Shown here piece by piece: positions 36,168-44,890 of a DNA stretch of 50,496 nucleotides. The DNA is taken from contig NZ_NQWI01000029.1 of assembly GCF_002532535.1 (NCBI RefSeq), positions 1 to 50,496 of the forward strand, read 5' to 3'. Every line of letters starts with the position of its first letter. The first letter of the stretch is position 1. Made by a program: the position numbers and the translations under genes. The stretch is from Candidatus Viridilinea mediisalina. GTDB lineage: Bacteria; Chloroflexota; Chloroflexia; Chloroflexales; Chloroflexaceae. The notes under the pieces were generated by a model that ran no database searches, was not told where the DNA came from, and worked only from the letters and a program-made list of their open reading frames with translations.

Positions 36168-36203
36168 ATTTTGTTGCGCTGGCAATTGCGACGCCTTGTT
36201 CGG

Positions 36204-36231
36204 CAATCTACAATCTACAATCTACAATCTG
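36204..36231. repeat. (CAATCTA)4 tandem array over the nadC stop
   Basis: Four contiguous copies of CAATCTA/G. The second copy contains the CTA at 36215-36217 that is the minus-strand TAG of nadC, and the repeat encodes the last residues C-R-L. Confidence 0.9.
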
Positions 36232-37081
36232 CAATCGCATCAAGGCCAATATCAAGCGCCCGGGCGCTGTGGGTGAGCGCTCCGATGCTGATATAGTCTA
36301 CGCCGCTTGTGGCGATGGCGTGGATATTGTCTAGGGTGATACCGCCACTGGCTTCGCAGCGGGCACGTCCGGCAATTGCAACGACAGCTTCGCGCAGTTG
36401 TGCGGGGTGCATATTGTCGAGCAGGATCATATCGGCACCAGCGGCGGCAGCTTGGGCGGCGGCGGCAGCACTCTCGACTTCGACTTCGATGCAGACCATT
36501 GGGCCGACGCGGGTGCGTAGGTCTTGAATGGCGCTAGTCAGGTCAATGCCCTGTTGGGACAAGATGGCGAGATGGTTATCTTTGAGCATCACGCCGTCGT
36601 AGAGCCCAAAGCGATGGTTGGTGGCCCCGCCCATGCGCACGGCATACTTTTCGAGTACCCGCAGGCCGGGGGTGGTCTTGCGCGTATCGAGGATGCGAGC
36701 GGGGGTAGCTGCGACAGCAGCGACATAGTTGGCGGCAAGGGTGGCGATGCCGCTGAGTCGTTGGAAGAGGTTGAGGGCTACCCGTTCACCAGTGAGGATG
36801 CCACGGGCTGGGCCTGCCACTGTAGCAACCGTTTGGCCCGCTGTGGCCTTGCTACCCTCAGCGATGGTGCGCGTGACAACGAGGTTTGCAGCGAGGGCCG
36901 CGAAGACGGCCTCTACCAGAGGCAACCCGCACACCACTCCTGGCTCGCGGAAGACAAACTGGGCTTCAGCCTGGGCCGTAGACGGAATGGCATTGAGCGT
37001 CGTGAGGTCGCCAGTCCCAATATCTTCAGCGAGCGCTTGGCTAACGATGGTTTTGATCAGGTCTGGTGGCAGTTCATGCAT
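36215..37081 (-). CDS. nadC: Nicotinate-nucleotide diphosphorylase (carboxylating)
   Basis: A 288-residue quinolinate phosphoribosyltransferase: quinolinate + PRPP to nicotinate mononucleotide, third step of de novo NAD synthesis. Motifs: ALAEDIGTGDLTT, GERVALNLFQRLSGIATLA, ILDTRKTTPGLRVLEKYAV, GGATNHRFGLYDGVMLKDNH and CEASGGITLDNI. ATG 37081 (MHELPPDLIK) fits the family; the frame continues upstream through hairpin H4 and is not used. Last gene of nadA-nadB-nadC. The C-terminal codons and stop are in a CAATCTA array. Confidence 0.95.
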   Translation of the reverse strand: MHELPPDLIKTIVSQALAEDIGTGDLTTLNAIPSTAQAEAQFVFREPGVVCGLPLVEAVFAALAANLVVTRTIAEGSKATAGQTVATVAGPARGILTGERVALNLFQRLSGIATLAANYVAAVAATPARILDTRKTTPGLRVLEKYAVRMGGATNHRFGLYDGVMLKDNHLAILSQQGIDLTSAIQDLRTRVGPMVCIEVEVESAAAAAQAAAAGADMILLDNMHPAQLREAVVAIAGRARCEASGGITLDNIHAIATSGVDYISIGALTHSARALDIGLDAIADCRL

Positions 37082-37103
37082 GAATTTATCCGGGGATGGT
37101 GCT

Positions 37104-37148
37104 TTGTTGTTCCGTGTTGGCGGCGAAGCCGCCAACACGGAACAACAA
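37104..37148. repeat. Hairpin H4 of the covarying family
   Basis: A 21-bp perfect stem with GAA loop: TTGTTGTTCCGTGTTGGCGG and its complement. It lies between nadB and nadC, followed by the small hairpin GGGGCGTAGCCCC and element E6. Confidence 0.88.
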
Positions 37149-37182
37149 GCGGGGTTTGGGGCGTAGCCCCATCCTTTCCTAA

Positions 37183-37271
37183 GAAGCTGTCTGAAAAGCC
37201 TGAGGACACACGTTGGAGTGCCGGCTTTAGCCGGCACTCCAGTGCCAGCCCATAGACTTTTCAGACAGCCT
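37183..37271. mobile_element. 89-bp MITE-like element, copy E6
   Basis: Perfect ends GAAGCTGTCTGAAAAG and CTTTTCAGACAGCCT, flanked by CTAA at 37179-37182 and 37272-37275 (target duplication). The inner palindrome is 10 bp shorter than in other copies (GGAGTGCCGGCTTTAGCC then CGGCACTCC). It lies between nadB and nadC, 7 bp past the nadB stop. Confidence 0.9.
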
Positions 37272-37278
37272 CTAAACT

Positions 37279-38919
37279 CTAATCAGCGGCGTGGGCTAGC
37301 GTTGGGTCGGGGTGTAGCAGATGAACACGGGAAGCTTTGCGTCCGTTGCGAAGGATGCTGTGCTGCTGCCAATGGGTATGGGCTTGGGGGAAGTCGCTAC
37401 GAAAGTGGCCCCCGCGGCTCTCTTGGCGGTAGAGGGCGGCAGTGAGGATCATACGGGCCACAAGGGTTGCATTGGCGGCAGTCAGGTACTCAGGATGTTC
37501 GGGGCTTGCTTGCAGCGGCCATGGACTTAATGTTTCGCTACCTGCGCGTAGATTAGCACCGTCGCGGAGTGGGCCAGCAGCGTGGTGCATGAGGGCAGCG
37601 AGTTGTTCTCGCCAGGCGGTGGGCGGCTGCAAGCTTGGATGCGGGGCGCTGGTGCTGTGTAGCTTTGGTTTAGGCAGTGCCTGGGTTGTATGCAAGGCCG
37701 CAAGGCCAGCCCGCCGTCCAAAGACGAGACATTCGAGCAGCGAGTTGGATGCGAGGCGATTGGCGCCATGCACGCCGGTGCATGCCGCTTCGCCGGCAGC
37801 AAAGAGGCCGGGCAGATTGGTGGCTCCGTCAAGATTGGTGCGGATGCCGCCCATGAGGTAGTGAGCTGCAGGGGCGACCGGAATGGGCTTCGTGGCAGGA
37901 TCAAGCCCTTCGCTGCGCAGACGGGCGCAAATGGTAGGGAAGTGGGCTTCGATCACAGTGCGAGGCAGGTGGGTCAGATCAAGGAGAACGTGGTCGCTCG
38001 CCGCACGACTCATTGCCGCATAGATCCCGCGAGTCACAATGTCACGGGGGGCCAATTCGGCACGGGGATCATAGGCGGGCATAAAGCGTCCGCCTGCGGG
38101 TGTCCGCAAGATCGCACCTTCACCTCGGGTTGCTTCGCTGATTAGGAAGCCTGCGCCGCTCTGCGTCTGGTAGACGGTGGGATGAAACTGGATAAACTCC
38201 ATATCGGCCACCTCGGCCCCAGCCCGATAGGCCATGGCAATCCCTTCACCGAGGGCGGTCGGCTGGTTGCTGGTGAGGCCATAGAGCGCACCTGCACCGC
38301 CACTGGCAATGATGGTGGCTTGGGCAAGCAGGTGATGCCACTGGCCATCGGGGGCGCGGGCGAGGAGCCCAATGATCTGTCCGTTGGCATCAAGCAGATC
38401 GGCTGCTTGCCAACCGGCCAGCAGGGTAATGCGTGGATGCGCTTGGGCAGCGGCGAGCAGCATGCCGGTGACAGCGAGACCAGTGGCATCACCAACATGC
38501 AGGATGCGGCGGGTCGCGTGGCCACCTTCCAAACCAAGGGCAAACTGGTCGTTGCCATGACGGGCGAAGGGAACCCCAGCGGCGGCCAATTCGCGCATGA
38601 GGGCCGGGGCGCTATAGGCCAGCGTCGTCACCGCAGCTTCATCGCAGAGCCCCGCGCCAGCGATGAGTGTATCGGCAATATGGGCCGCAGGAGTATCGGA
38701 GGGATCGAGGGCGGCTGCGATGCCACCTTGGGCCAGCGCAGAGTTGCTCGCAGGCAGATCGCCACGCGCCAAGACGAACACATCGGCAGACGCGGCGGCT
38801 GCCAAGGCTGCGCTCAAACCTGCCGCTCCAGCGCCCAATACCAGAATGGTGCTAGAGCGGGTGGTGACTGGTTGGGGTAAGGGATCGAGCGCGTAGCGTG
38901 GGGCATGGGGGGAAAGCAT
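37279..38919 (-). CDS. nadB: L-aspartate oxidase
   Basis: A 546-residue FAD enzyme oxidising L-aspartate to iminoaspartate, the first step of de novo NAD synthesis. FAD-binding VLGAGAAGLSAALAAA at the N-terminus, GDLPASNSALAQGGIAAAL, FVLGLEGGH-like FALGLEGGHATRRILH, the EFIQFHPTV active-site segment and GLFAAGEAACTGVHGANRLA are present, with a helical C-terminal domain. Start 38919 lacks a clear ribosome site. It follows nadA across a repeat element and precedes nadC. Confidence 0.96.
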   Translation of the reverse strand: MLSPHAPRYALDPLPQPVTTRSSTILVLGAGAAGLSAALAAAASADVFVLARGDLPASNSALAQGGIAAALDPSDTPAAHIADTLIAGAGLCDEAAVTTLAYSAPALMRELAAAGVPFARHGNDQFALGLEGGHATRRILHVGDATGLAVTGMLLAAAQAHPRITLLAGWQAADLLDANGQIIGLLARAPDGQWHHLLAQATIIASGGAGALYGLTSNQPTALGEGIAMAYRAGAEVADMEFIQFHPTVYQTQSGAGFLISEATRGEGAILRTPAGGRFMPAYDPRAELAPRDIVTRGIYAAMSRAASDHVLLDLTHLPRTVIEAHFPTICARLRSEGLDPATKPIPVAPAAHYLMGGIRTNLDGATNLPGLFAAGEAACTGVHGANRLASNSLLECLVFGRRAGLAALHTTQALPKPKLHSTSAPHPSLQPPTAWREQLAALMHHAAGPLRDGANLRAGSETLSPWPLQASPEHPEYLTAANATLVARMILTAALYRQESRGGHFRSDFPQAHTHWQQHSILRNGRKASRVHLLHPDPTLAHAAD

Positions 38920-38939
38920 GGGGTGACTTTCTAGTTTAC

Positions 38940-39061
38940 AGGGATGGTTTCAGAAGAGCGAAAGGTCACTTTACAATCTTGCGAGGATGCGCGAGGCGGA
39001 GAGCTTCGCATCTTCGTATCTTCGCGTCCTCGCAAACTGCAAAGCCGCCACGAACCATCCC
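38940..39061. repeat. 'GGGATGGTTTC' element, complete copy F3
   Basis: Ends are inverted: AGGGATGGTTTC at the left, GAACCATCCCT at the right. Inside are GCGAGGATGCGCGAGGCG and 8-bp units CGCATCTT, CGTATCTT, CGCGTCCT. The right end merges with the CTA (39061-39063) that is the nadA TAG stop on the minus strand. It fills the nadA-nadB junction. Confidence 0.85.
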
Positions 39062-40032
39062 TATAGCGCAATCATCCGCTCAATCGCACCACGAGCGCGG
39101 GCAGCCAAAGCGGGTTCAACGCTGACCACATGGGTGAGATCGCGCAGGCTATTGCGTACCTTTTCGAGTGTAATCAGCTTCATGTATTTACAGCTAATCG
39201 ATTCATCAATGGGCAAAAACTCTTTCTCGGGGTTGGCCTTACGCATGCGGTGGAGTACGCCGATCTCAGTGGCGATAACAAACTGCGAAGCGTTGCTGGC
39301 GGCGGCGTGTCTGATCATACCCTCAGTGGAGAGAATATGGGTACCATCGGCGCTGATCTTGCCGGTGGCAAGGTAGTGCATCGTGCTGCTGACACAGCCA
39401 CATTCGGGATGAATGAGAAACTCAGCCTTGGGATGGGCGCTGCGCTGCTGTTCAACCATAGTGGGGCGAATAGCCGCATGGACGTGACATTCGCCCGCCC
39501 AGATCTCCATGGCGCGCCCGGTCTGCTGGCGCAAATAGCTGCCCAAGAACATATCGGGGAGAAAGAGAATCTGCCGATCTTCAGGAATAGCGCGAATGAC
39601 CCGTTCAGCGTTGCCGGAGGTGCAGCAATAGTCACTTTCAGCCTTGACTTCGGCAGATGTGTTTACATAACTAACGACGACTGCACCGGGATGTTCAGCC
39701 TTCCAAGCGCGCAACTGCTCGGCATCAATCGAAGCGGCAAGCGAGCAACCAGCCTCTGGATCGGGGATAAGCACGGTCTTTTCTGGCGAAAGAATCGCGG
39801 CTGTTTCGGCCATAAAATGCACCCCACAGACAACCAAAACAGGTGCAGCGGTTTGGGCTGCATATTGAGCCATGCCCAGCGAATCACCCACATAGTCGGC
39901 GAGGTCTTGAATTTCGCCATACTCATAGTTGTGGGCAAGGATCACCGCCTGCCGTTGCGTGCGTAGAGCCGTAATTTCTGCAACCAAGTTCGCGGCGGTT
40001 GTGCCGGTATCGTGGTAGAGCTGAAGCGCCAT
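39061..40032 (-). CDS. nadA: Quinolinate synthase A
   Basis: A 323-residue [4Fe-4S] enzyme condensing iminoaspartate with dihydroxyacetone phosphate to quinolinate. The three cluster Cys are in VLVVCGVHFMAETA, SDYCCTSGNAERVI and HPECGCVSSTMH; AVILAHNYEYGEIQDLADYV and FLPDMFLGSYL are further family marks. ATG 40032 has AAGG 8 nt upstream. First gene of the NAD operon, with its own promoter and a candidate operator in the leader. Confidence 0.96.
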   Translation of the reverse strand: MALQLYHDTGTTAANLVAEITALRTQRQAVILAHNYEYGEIQDLADYVGDSLGMAQYAAQTAAPVLVVCGVHFMAETAAILSPEKTVLIPDPEAGCSLAASIDAEQLRAWKAEHPGAVVVSYVNTSAEVKAESDYCCTSGNAERVIRAIPEDRQILFLPDMFLGSYLRQQTGRAMEIWAGECHVHAAIRPTMVEQQRSAHPKAEFLIHPECGCVSSTMHYLATGKISADGTHILSTEGMIRHAAASNASQFVIATEIGVLHRMRKANPEKEFLPIDESISCKYMKLITLEKVRNSLRDLTHVVSVEPALAARARGAIERMIAL

Positions 40033-40045
40033 TGGTGTAACCTTT

Positions 40046-40066
40046 TTAGTGTCTAAAGAACACTAA
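40046..40066. promoter_or_regulatory. Candidate operator in the nadA leader
   Basis: TTAGTGT, 7-bp spacer, ACACTAA: a perfect 7-7-7 inverted repeat 14 bp before the nadA start, covering the region just upstream of the ribosome site. A NAD-metabolism repressor (for example of the NrtR or NiaR type) is a reasonable guess, but I do not know the motif for this group. Confidence 0.5.
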
Positions 40067-40084
40067 TACAAGCGAGAAGAAAAA

Positions 40085-40145
40085 CCGTGCGACTTGTTTT
40101 CGTGTCGTAGTGACACGAAGTGTCCTGCGGAAACAAGCCGCACGG
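40085..40145. promoter_or_regulatory. Nested hairpin in the nadA leader
   Basis: CCGTGCG and CGCACGG form the base, CTTGTTT and AAACAAG continue it, and TTCGTGTC-GTAGT-GACACGAA forms an inner hairpin. It would be transcribed in the nadA leader (minus strand). Confidence 0.55.
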
Positions 40146-40172
40146 CCTATTGTACATGTGACACTTAGGTGG

Positions 40173-40202
40173 ATTATACGCCCAGACGGGTGTTTTTGTC
40201 AA
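40173..40202 (-). promoter_or_regulatory. Promoter of nadA-nadB-nadC
   Basis: On the minus strand TTGACA, 18-bp spacer, TATAAT. It gives a leader of about 130 nt that holds the nested hairpin and the inverted repeat. Confidence 0.75.
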
Positions 40203-40326
40203 GGGGACAAAAAGTATACCGCTACTCCGTCACCCTCCTGTAATCTCCTGTTCAACCATCAAGGCTACAACTCCCGTTCGCATGCATGCAGGTCTTGTTA
40301 TGCCTGTCGTGATCGGGGAGCCACTT

Positions 40327-43300
40327 ATGCTAAGTTTGAGCCAACTACCATTCTTGCCACGTAAGCGCGTGGCGCAACGTTATCGCACAAGATTGAGGGC
40401 TCAACTGGCCCATGAGCCGGTGAGCCAGTTGTTGAAGCAACTGCTTGATCTGCCATTGGGTCTTGCGCCGCTGCCTGATGCGGCGGCAATCCGGGCGACT
40501 CAAAACTCGTTGGCGCTCTATGGGCCGCCTGCAAGTGGGCGCAGCTTGGCGTTGATGCAGACGTTGGTTCATTGGGCTCAGTCCAACGATGATGCCCCAA
40601 CGCTCTATGTGCCGCTGCAAGAGATGGATGTAGCTACTCGTTCGCCCTATGATGTGCTGGCGGCGTTGATGAACCATGTAGGCTTGCCGAGTAGCTATGC
40701 CAATGGCAAGCATCCAGGGGTGTTGCTCTTTGATAACTGGGAATTATTGCCCCCGGTGCGGCGCGAAATCTGGCAGCAATTTTTACACACTACCGCTGTG
40801 CATTGGCCCGCGTTGCGCTTTGTGATTGCACTGCCGCCTGATGAAGCTTGGCCGCTGCTTGATACGTTGCATAGCTCTAAGCCTGTAACTACTGCTGTAG
40901 CTGTGTTGTTAGCGCACCTGTTGCCTGAACATGCTACCAATGTGTCGCTGGCTGATCTGGTAACCTTGCCGGGTTTTGATCCCCAACCGAGCCTCGCCGA
41001 TCTCGCCCTCATGGCCCTCACCTATCCGCTCGGTGGCTTGCCAAGTTCCCGTGCGCAGCTCTATGCTCACGCCTTTGCGCTCATCCAACCGTTGATTGAA
41101 GAACAACGTCTATTGGCGCAGGCTGATCCCTCTGAAACCCAGCCCAACGTACGCTCGCGCCTCTATTGGACTGGGTTGACGATTGGGCGGGCGTTGCTGC
41201 GCCATTATCGTTTGGCACGCGGTTTTGCGGGTGGGGAAGCGCTTGAAGCTCTAGCCGATCTCCCGCTCCACGATCAGGTAGCGGTGGCTCCTTTGACCTT
41301 AGGGTTACTGCAAGATCCGTGCGCGTTGCAGGATCTGCTGTGGCAGCGTGGCCCTGAAGAGTTACAGCTACGGGTGTTGGTTGCTTGTACACGGGCCTAC
41401 CCCGACTATGCCCCTGAGTATGGTCTACGGTTAGTGGAATATTTGCTTGATCCCAATCTGCCCGCATCTACGCGGAGTCTGCTGCATGAGCTTGTGCCGG
41501 TGCTGCCAGCGTTGTTGGCCGCAGCGAGCCATGTTGATGAATTGCGGAGCTTGGCGCTGCTCAATGATGTTGTGCGGGTGTTGCCTCATTCCCGTCAACT
41601 CTGGTTGAGCTTGATTGATCATCCGCAGACGACGGCGGGTTTGCGTTGGACGGTGGTGGATAGTCTGGTGTTGGCCCCCTCTGAATTGATGCAGTTGCAG
41701 GCTGTGCCTGTCAATGCTGATGCGCTGGCTCTCGCGGCACGGGCCTATCTTGCCGCTGTTGGAGGTGGCGAGGCGCGGGCTCTGCTGGCCAAACAGCCCT
41801 TGCGTCGCGCTATCGAACACTTACTGGCTGATCAGACTGCGGGCGAACGACGTTCAGCAGTGGCGGCCTTGCTGCTGGCCGATGTGCGCTTGCCCGCCGA
41901 GTTGCGCGCCCTCGCAGTTGTGGTGGTGGATAGTCTGCCCATGGTTGAGCAAGCGGTCTATGATGCCGATCCGCTGGTGCGGCAGGCTGCCTTGGCTGTT
42001 TTGGCCCACGCCAAACCCGCTGTGGCTTTAGCCGCCTTTGGGCGCATGTTGGCCCAGCCAGATGATGATGTAGCGCGTCAGCGTGCACTCCTTGATGCCT
42101 TGGCGAGCATCGCCCACCAGGGTGGCACGGCACTGTTGCTGCGGGCTACGGTTGCCAATCAATTGCCGCTTGATCTTTGCTTGCAGGCTTTGGATCACGT
42201 CGCTGCACGTAGCTCTGGTGATGCCCTGGTCTTGCGGCGGCTCTTGGCTACCACCGAGCTTCCAGGAGCACTGCGGGCCGCAGTAGCATGGCAACTTGGG
42301 CGTAAAGGGATTGTAGCAGCACTGCCGGAGTTGGCCCACCTGCTGTGTGGCCCGACGGCCCCACTGTTGCGCCGGGCAGTGGCGGGAGCCTTGGGTGAGT
42401 TGGCGCAACGTCCCACCTGCTGCGATGCGGCGGCTGAAGCGCTCGTTGCAGGGCTACGGCGTAAGGCCAGCGATCCCCGTTTGGGTGAGATCATCATCGC
42501 TGCCTTGGGGCAGAGTGGCGCACCAGTGGCACTCGCGGCGCTGCGGGCCATGCTGAGTCCTCGTATGATACCGTTGCTCCGCGAGGCTTGGTTGCGGGCG
42601 GTTCCGAGCCTGAACGATAACCCCGGCAGTGTCTGGCCACAACTTGATCTGCCGGAGCATGTTCAGATCAAGCTGTTTGATGCGCTTGCTGAGGGCCAAA
42701 CCTTGGCTGATCCGCCTAGTTGTTTGGATGAGTTGGCCGAACGCCATGCCATTCGTTTGGCCTGCGCCGCTGCGGCTGCGCTGGTGCAGCTTGGCGCAGT
42801 AGTGCAACTGCACGAACCAGTGTTGGCTATGGTGCGTCAAGCGTTAGCCGACGAGCTGCGGCATGAAGTTGCGCGGGCCTTACTTCATGCCTTGGGGCAT
42901 CTGAGCGATCCGGGGTGCGAATTGGATCGGCTGCTTGCTAATCCCGATCTGCGTTTGGAACTGCACTGGCTTGCACTGGAAATCTTGGGCAGCGATCAGC
43001 GTAGCCGCGATGTGCTGCGTGAGCGTTTGGCTTTGGGTGCTGATGAGCCGTTGCTTCAGATACAGCTTGTTGACGTGTTGGCGCACCATTCCGATACTAT
43101 GGCTCTCCCGCTCTTCCGCCAGCTTGCGCGCGATCCTGTTGGCGATCTGCAACTCCGTATGGCGGCTGTGAGGGCATTGGCACGTCTTGCGGATACGGAG
43201 TCCTACGCCCTGCTGGTGGTCATTGCTGCCGATGAGGACGCTCCTGTCACGTTGCGTCACAGTGCGGCTACGCTGCTACCTCCCACCCTCAATGCTGAAG

Positions 43301-44091
43301 CAGAGGTGACGCTGCGCCAGGCTTTGCGCGCCGAACGCATGGCCCCACTGCTCAAGACCGCTTTGCAGTGTGCTTTGGCCCGTGCTGGTGATAGTACGGC
43401 CTTGGGTTATCTGCTCCGCACCATCCAGAGTGAAGATAGTGTGGAGGCAATTGCCTGCATTGAAGAACTAGCTGAGCTACACGACCAGAATAGTACGCCC
43501 TTGTTGGTGCGTGTCAGCCAGAGTCCTACAACGCCCCCTAATGTACGCCTTGCTGCCGTGATTGCCCTCTTGCAGCTTGAAGGTTCAGCCTATCTCACTC
43601 TGCTCTACGAATACCTTGAGGCCAGCATCCCACCGTTGCGCTTCCAGGCTTATACCGCGCTGGCCGCGCTACATCCCGATGATCCGCGCTTGAGCGATCC
43701 ACTGACCAATATGAGCGATCCGTTAGCCTTGCGGCTCCAGATGTTGCAGCATGTTGGGCGTACAAATCCTGATGCGCCCATTGTGGCCCAGCTTGTCGCC
43801 GCGAATGACGAAGCCGATCAATTGCGTTTGGCGGCTGCCGTGATTTTACGTGAAGCAAGCAGTGCTGAAGCAATCACCAGTCTTGCTACCGTCCTTGCGT
43901 CCGAGAGCAATGCCGCGCTGCTGTTACGCTGGCATTGCGTCGTCAGCTTGGGAGCGATAGCTCACAGCAAGCGCCCAAATAGCCAAACTGCCCGCGCTTG
44001 GCTTGCCAGCCAAGCCCTAGCCCCTGAACAGCACCCGCTGCACCGCCATTGGGCTGCCGAGTTGCTTGTGCATGATAGGAAGGTTCTATGA
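40327..44091 (+). CDS. Giant HEAT-repeat protein with degenerate P-loop NTPase domain
   Basis: A 1,254-residue protein, mostly Leu/Ala-rich helical repeats of HEAT type. Residues about 50-340 look like an NTPase of the AAA/STAND kind: Walker A-like YGPPASGRSLAL at about 66-73 has Arg where Lys is normal, and GVLLFDNWELLP (about 131-142) is Walker B-like. From about 350 to the end run HEAT-like helices (repeated pattern such as DPLVRQAALAVLAHAKPAVA and DPVGDLQLRMAAVRALARLA). No membrane segment is seen. ATG 40327 is chosen for GGGGAG 6 nt upstream; the frame is open to 40282. Its last codon overlaps (ATGA) the start of a receiver-HTH membrane protein, so the two are made together. I recognise no named family for the whole protein. 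Confidence 0.78.
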   Translation: MLSLSQLPFLPRKRVAQRYRTRLRAQLAHEPVSQLLKQLLDLPLGLAPLPDAAAIRATQNSLALYGPPASGRSLALMQTLVHWAQSNDDAPTLYVPLQEMDVATRSPYDVLAALMNHVGLPSSYANGKHPGVLLFDNWELLPPVRREIWQQFLHTTAVHWPALRFVIALPPDEAWPLLDTLHSSKPVTTAVAVLLAHLLPEHATNVSLADLVTLPGFDPQPSLADLALMALTYPLGGLPSSRAQLYAHAFALIQPLIEEQRLLAQADPSETQPNVRSRLYWTGLTIGRALLRHYRLARGFAGGEALEALADLPLHDQVAVAPLTLGLLQDPCALQDLLWQRGPEELQLRVLVACTRAYPDYAPEYGLRLVEYLLDPNLPASTRSLLHELVPVLPALLAAASHVDELRSLALLNDVVRVLPHSRQLWLSLIDHPQTTAGLRWTVVDSLVLAPSELMQLQAVPVNADALALAARAYLAAVGGGEARALLAKQPLRRAIEHLLADQTAGERRSAVAALLLADVRLPAELRALAVVVVDSLPMVEQAVYDADPLVRQAALAVLAHAKPAVALAAFGRMLAQPDDDVARQRALLDALASIAHQGGTALLLRATVANQLPLDLCLQALDHVAARSSGDALVLRRLLATTELPGALRAAVAWQLGRKGIVAALPELAHLLCGPTAPLLRRAVAGALGELAQRPTCCDAAAEALVAGLRRKASDPRLGEIIIAALGQSGAPVALAALRAMLSPRMIPLLREAWLRAVPSLNDNPGSVWPQLDLPEHVQIKLFDALAEGQTLADPPSCLDELAERHAIRLACAAAAALVQLGAVVQLHEPVLAMVRQALADELRHEVARALLHALGHLSDPGCELDRLLANPDLRLELHWLALEILGSDQRSRDVLRERLALGADEPLLQIQLVDVLAHHSDTMALPLFRQLARDPVGDLQLRMAAVRALARLADTESYALLVVIAADEDAPVTLRHSAATLLPPTLNAEAEVTLRQALRAERMAPLLKTALQCALARAGDSTALGYLLRTIQSEDSVEAIACIEELAELHDQNSTPLLVRVSQSPTTPPNVRLAAVIALLQLEGSAYLTLLYEYLEASIPPLRFQAYTALAALHPDDPRLSDPLTNMSDPLALRLQMLQHVGRTNPDAPIVAQLVAANDEADQLRLAAAVILREASSAEAITSLATVLASESNAALLLRWHCVVSLGAIAHSKRPNSQTARAWLASQALAPEQHPLHRHWAAELLVHDRKVL

Positions 44092-44861
44092 ACGCCCACA
44101 TCATGGTCATTGACGACGAGCCGCTGATCTGTCGGCTGCTTGAATATCAACTTGGCGGGGCGGGCTATGAAGTGGCCAGCTTCCAACGCGCTCATGAGGC
44201 GATGCTGGCGTTGGCCCGTCGTCAGCCTGATCTGATTCTGCTTGATGTCATGATGCCAGAGATGAGCGGATGGGATCTTTGTCGTCAAATTCGCTCCAGT
44301 TCCAACATTCCGATCATTATGCTCACTGCCAAAGATGGCGATGATGATGTCGTGCGCGGCTTAACTGGCGGTGCCGATGACTATATGGGCAAGCCCTTTA
44401 ACCAGAATCAGCTTATTGCACGCATCGAGACGGTGCTACGCCGTACTCATGCAGTAGCATCGCGTTCCCGTCCGGCAGCCATTGATGCGCCGGTGAATAA
44501 TCCTTCTGTGTCAGTTGCACCAATGCAGCAACGCACCCAAGCGCCCCCAGTGCGCCGGGTGCCGCGTCTGGGGGCCCAATTGAGCGCCGCTCGGCGGCAG
44601 CGCGGCCTCAGCCTCCACGACGCTGCCCAAGCCTGTGGTGTGCGTTGGGAGTTTCTTCAGGCAATTGAGCAAGAGGAGTTTGGCTATGTTCCGCGCGCCG
44701 AATTGCGCTACACCCTACGTGCTTACAGCAGCCTCCTTGATGTTGATCTGAAACCCTATAGCAAACAACAGCGGGTTGAACAAGGGCATCCTTTGGTAAT
44801 CATCACGATAGTGATCGTTCTACTCGCGCTGGTGATTATCGGGATTGCGTTATTGCTCTAG
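44088..44861 (+). CDS. Receiver-HTH-transmembrane protein (RodZ-like HTH)
   Basis: A 257-residue protein with unusual order. Residues 1-120 are an intact response-regulator receiver: IDDEP acidic pocket, phospho-acceptor Asp in LILLDVMMPEMSG, MLTAK and the Lys in MGKPF. After a polar linker, residues about 163-228 form a helix-turn-helix of the Xre/RodZ type (LGAQLSAARRQRGLSLHDAA, EEFGYVPRAELRYTLRAYSS). The C-terminal 23 residues (LVIITIVIVLLALVIIGIAL) are one membrane helix, with no periplasmic domain. RodZ-like HTHs bind MreB rather than DNA in known cases. It starts within the stop of the HEAT gene. No histidine kinase is adjacent. Confidence 0.85.
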   Translation: MNAHIMVIDDEPLICRLLEYQLGGAGYEVASFQRAHEAMLALARRQPDLILLDVMMPEMSGWDLCRQIRSSSNIPIIMLTAKDGDDDVVRGLTGGADDYMGKPFNQNQLIARIETVLRRTHAVASRSRPAAIDAPVNNPSVSVAPMQQRTQAPPVRRVPRLGAQLSAARRQRGLSLHDAAQACGVRWEFLQAIEQEEFGYVPRAELRYTLRAYSSLLDVDLKPYSKQQRVEQGHPLVIITIVIVLLALVIIGIALLL

Positions 44862-44890
44862 GTTTCTGTGGAGCATTGCACCACCCACTG

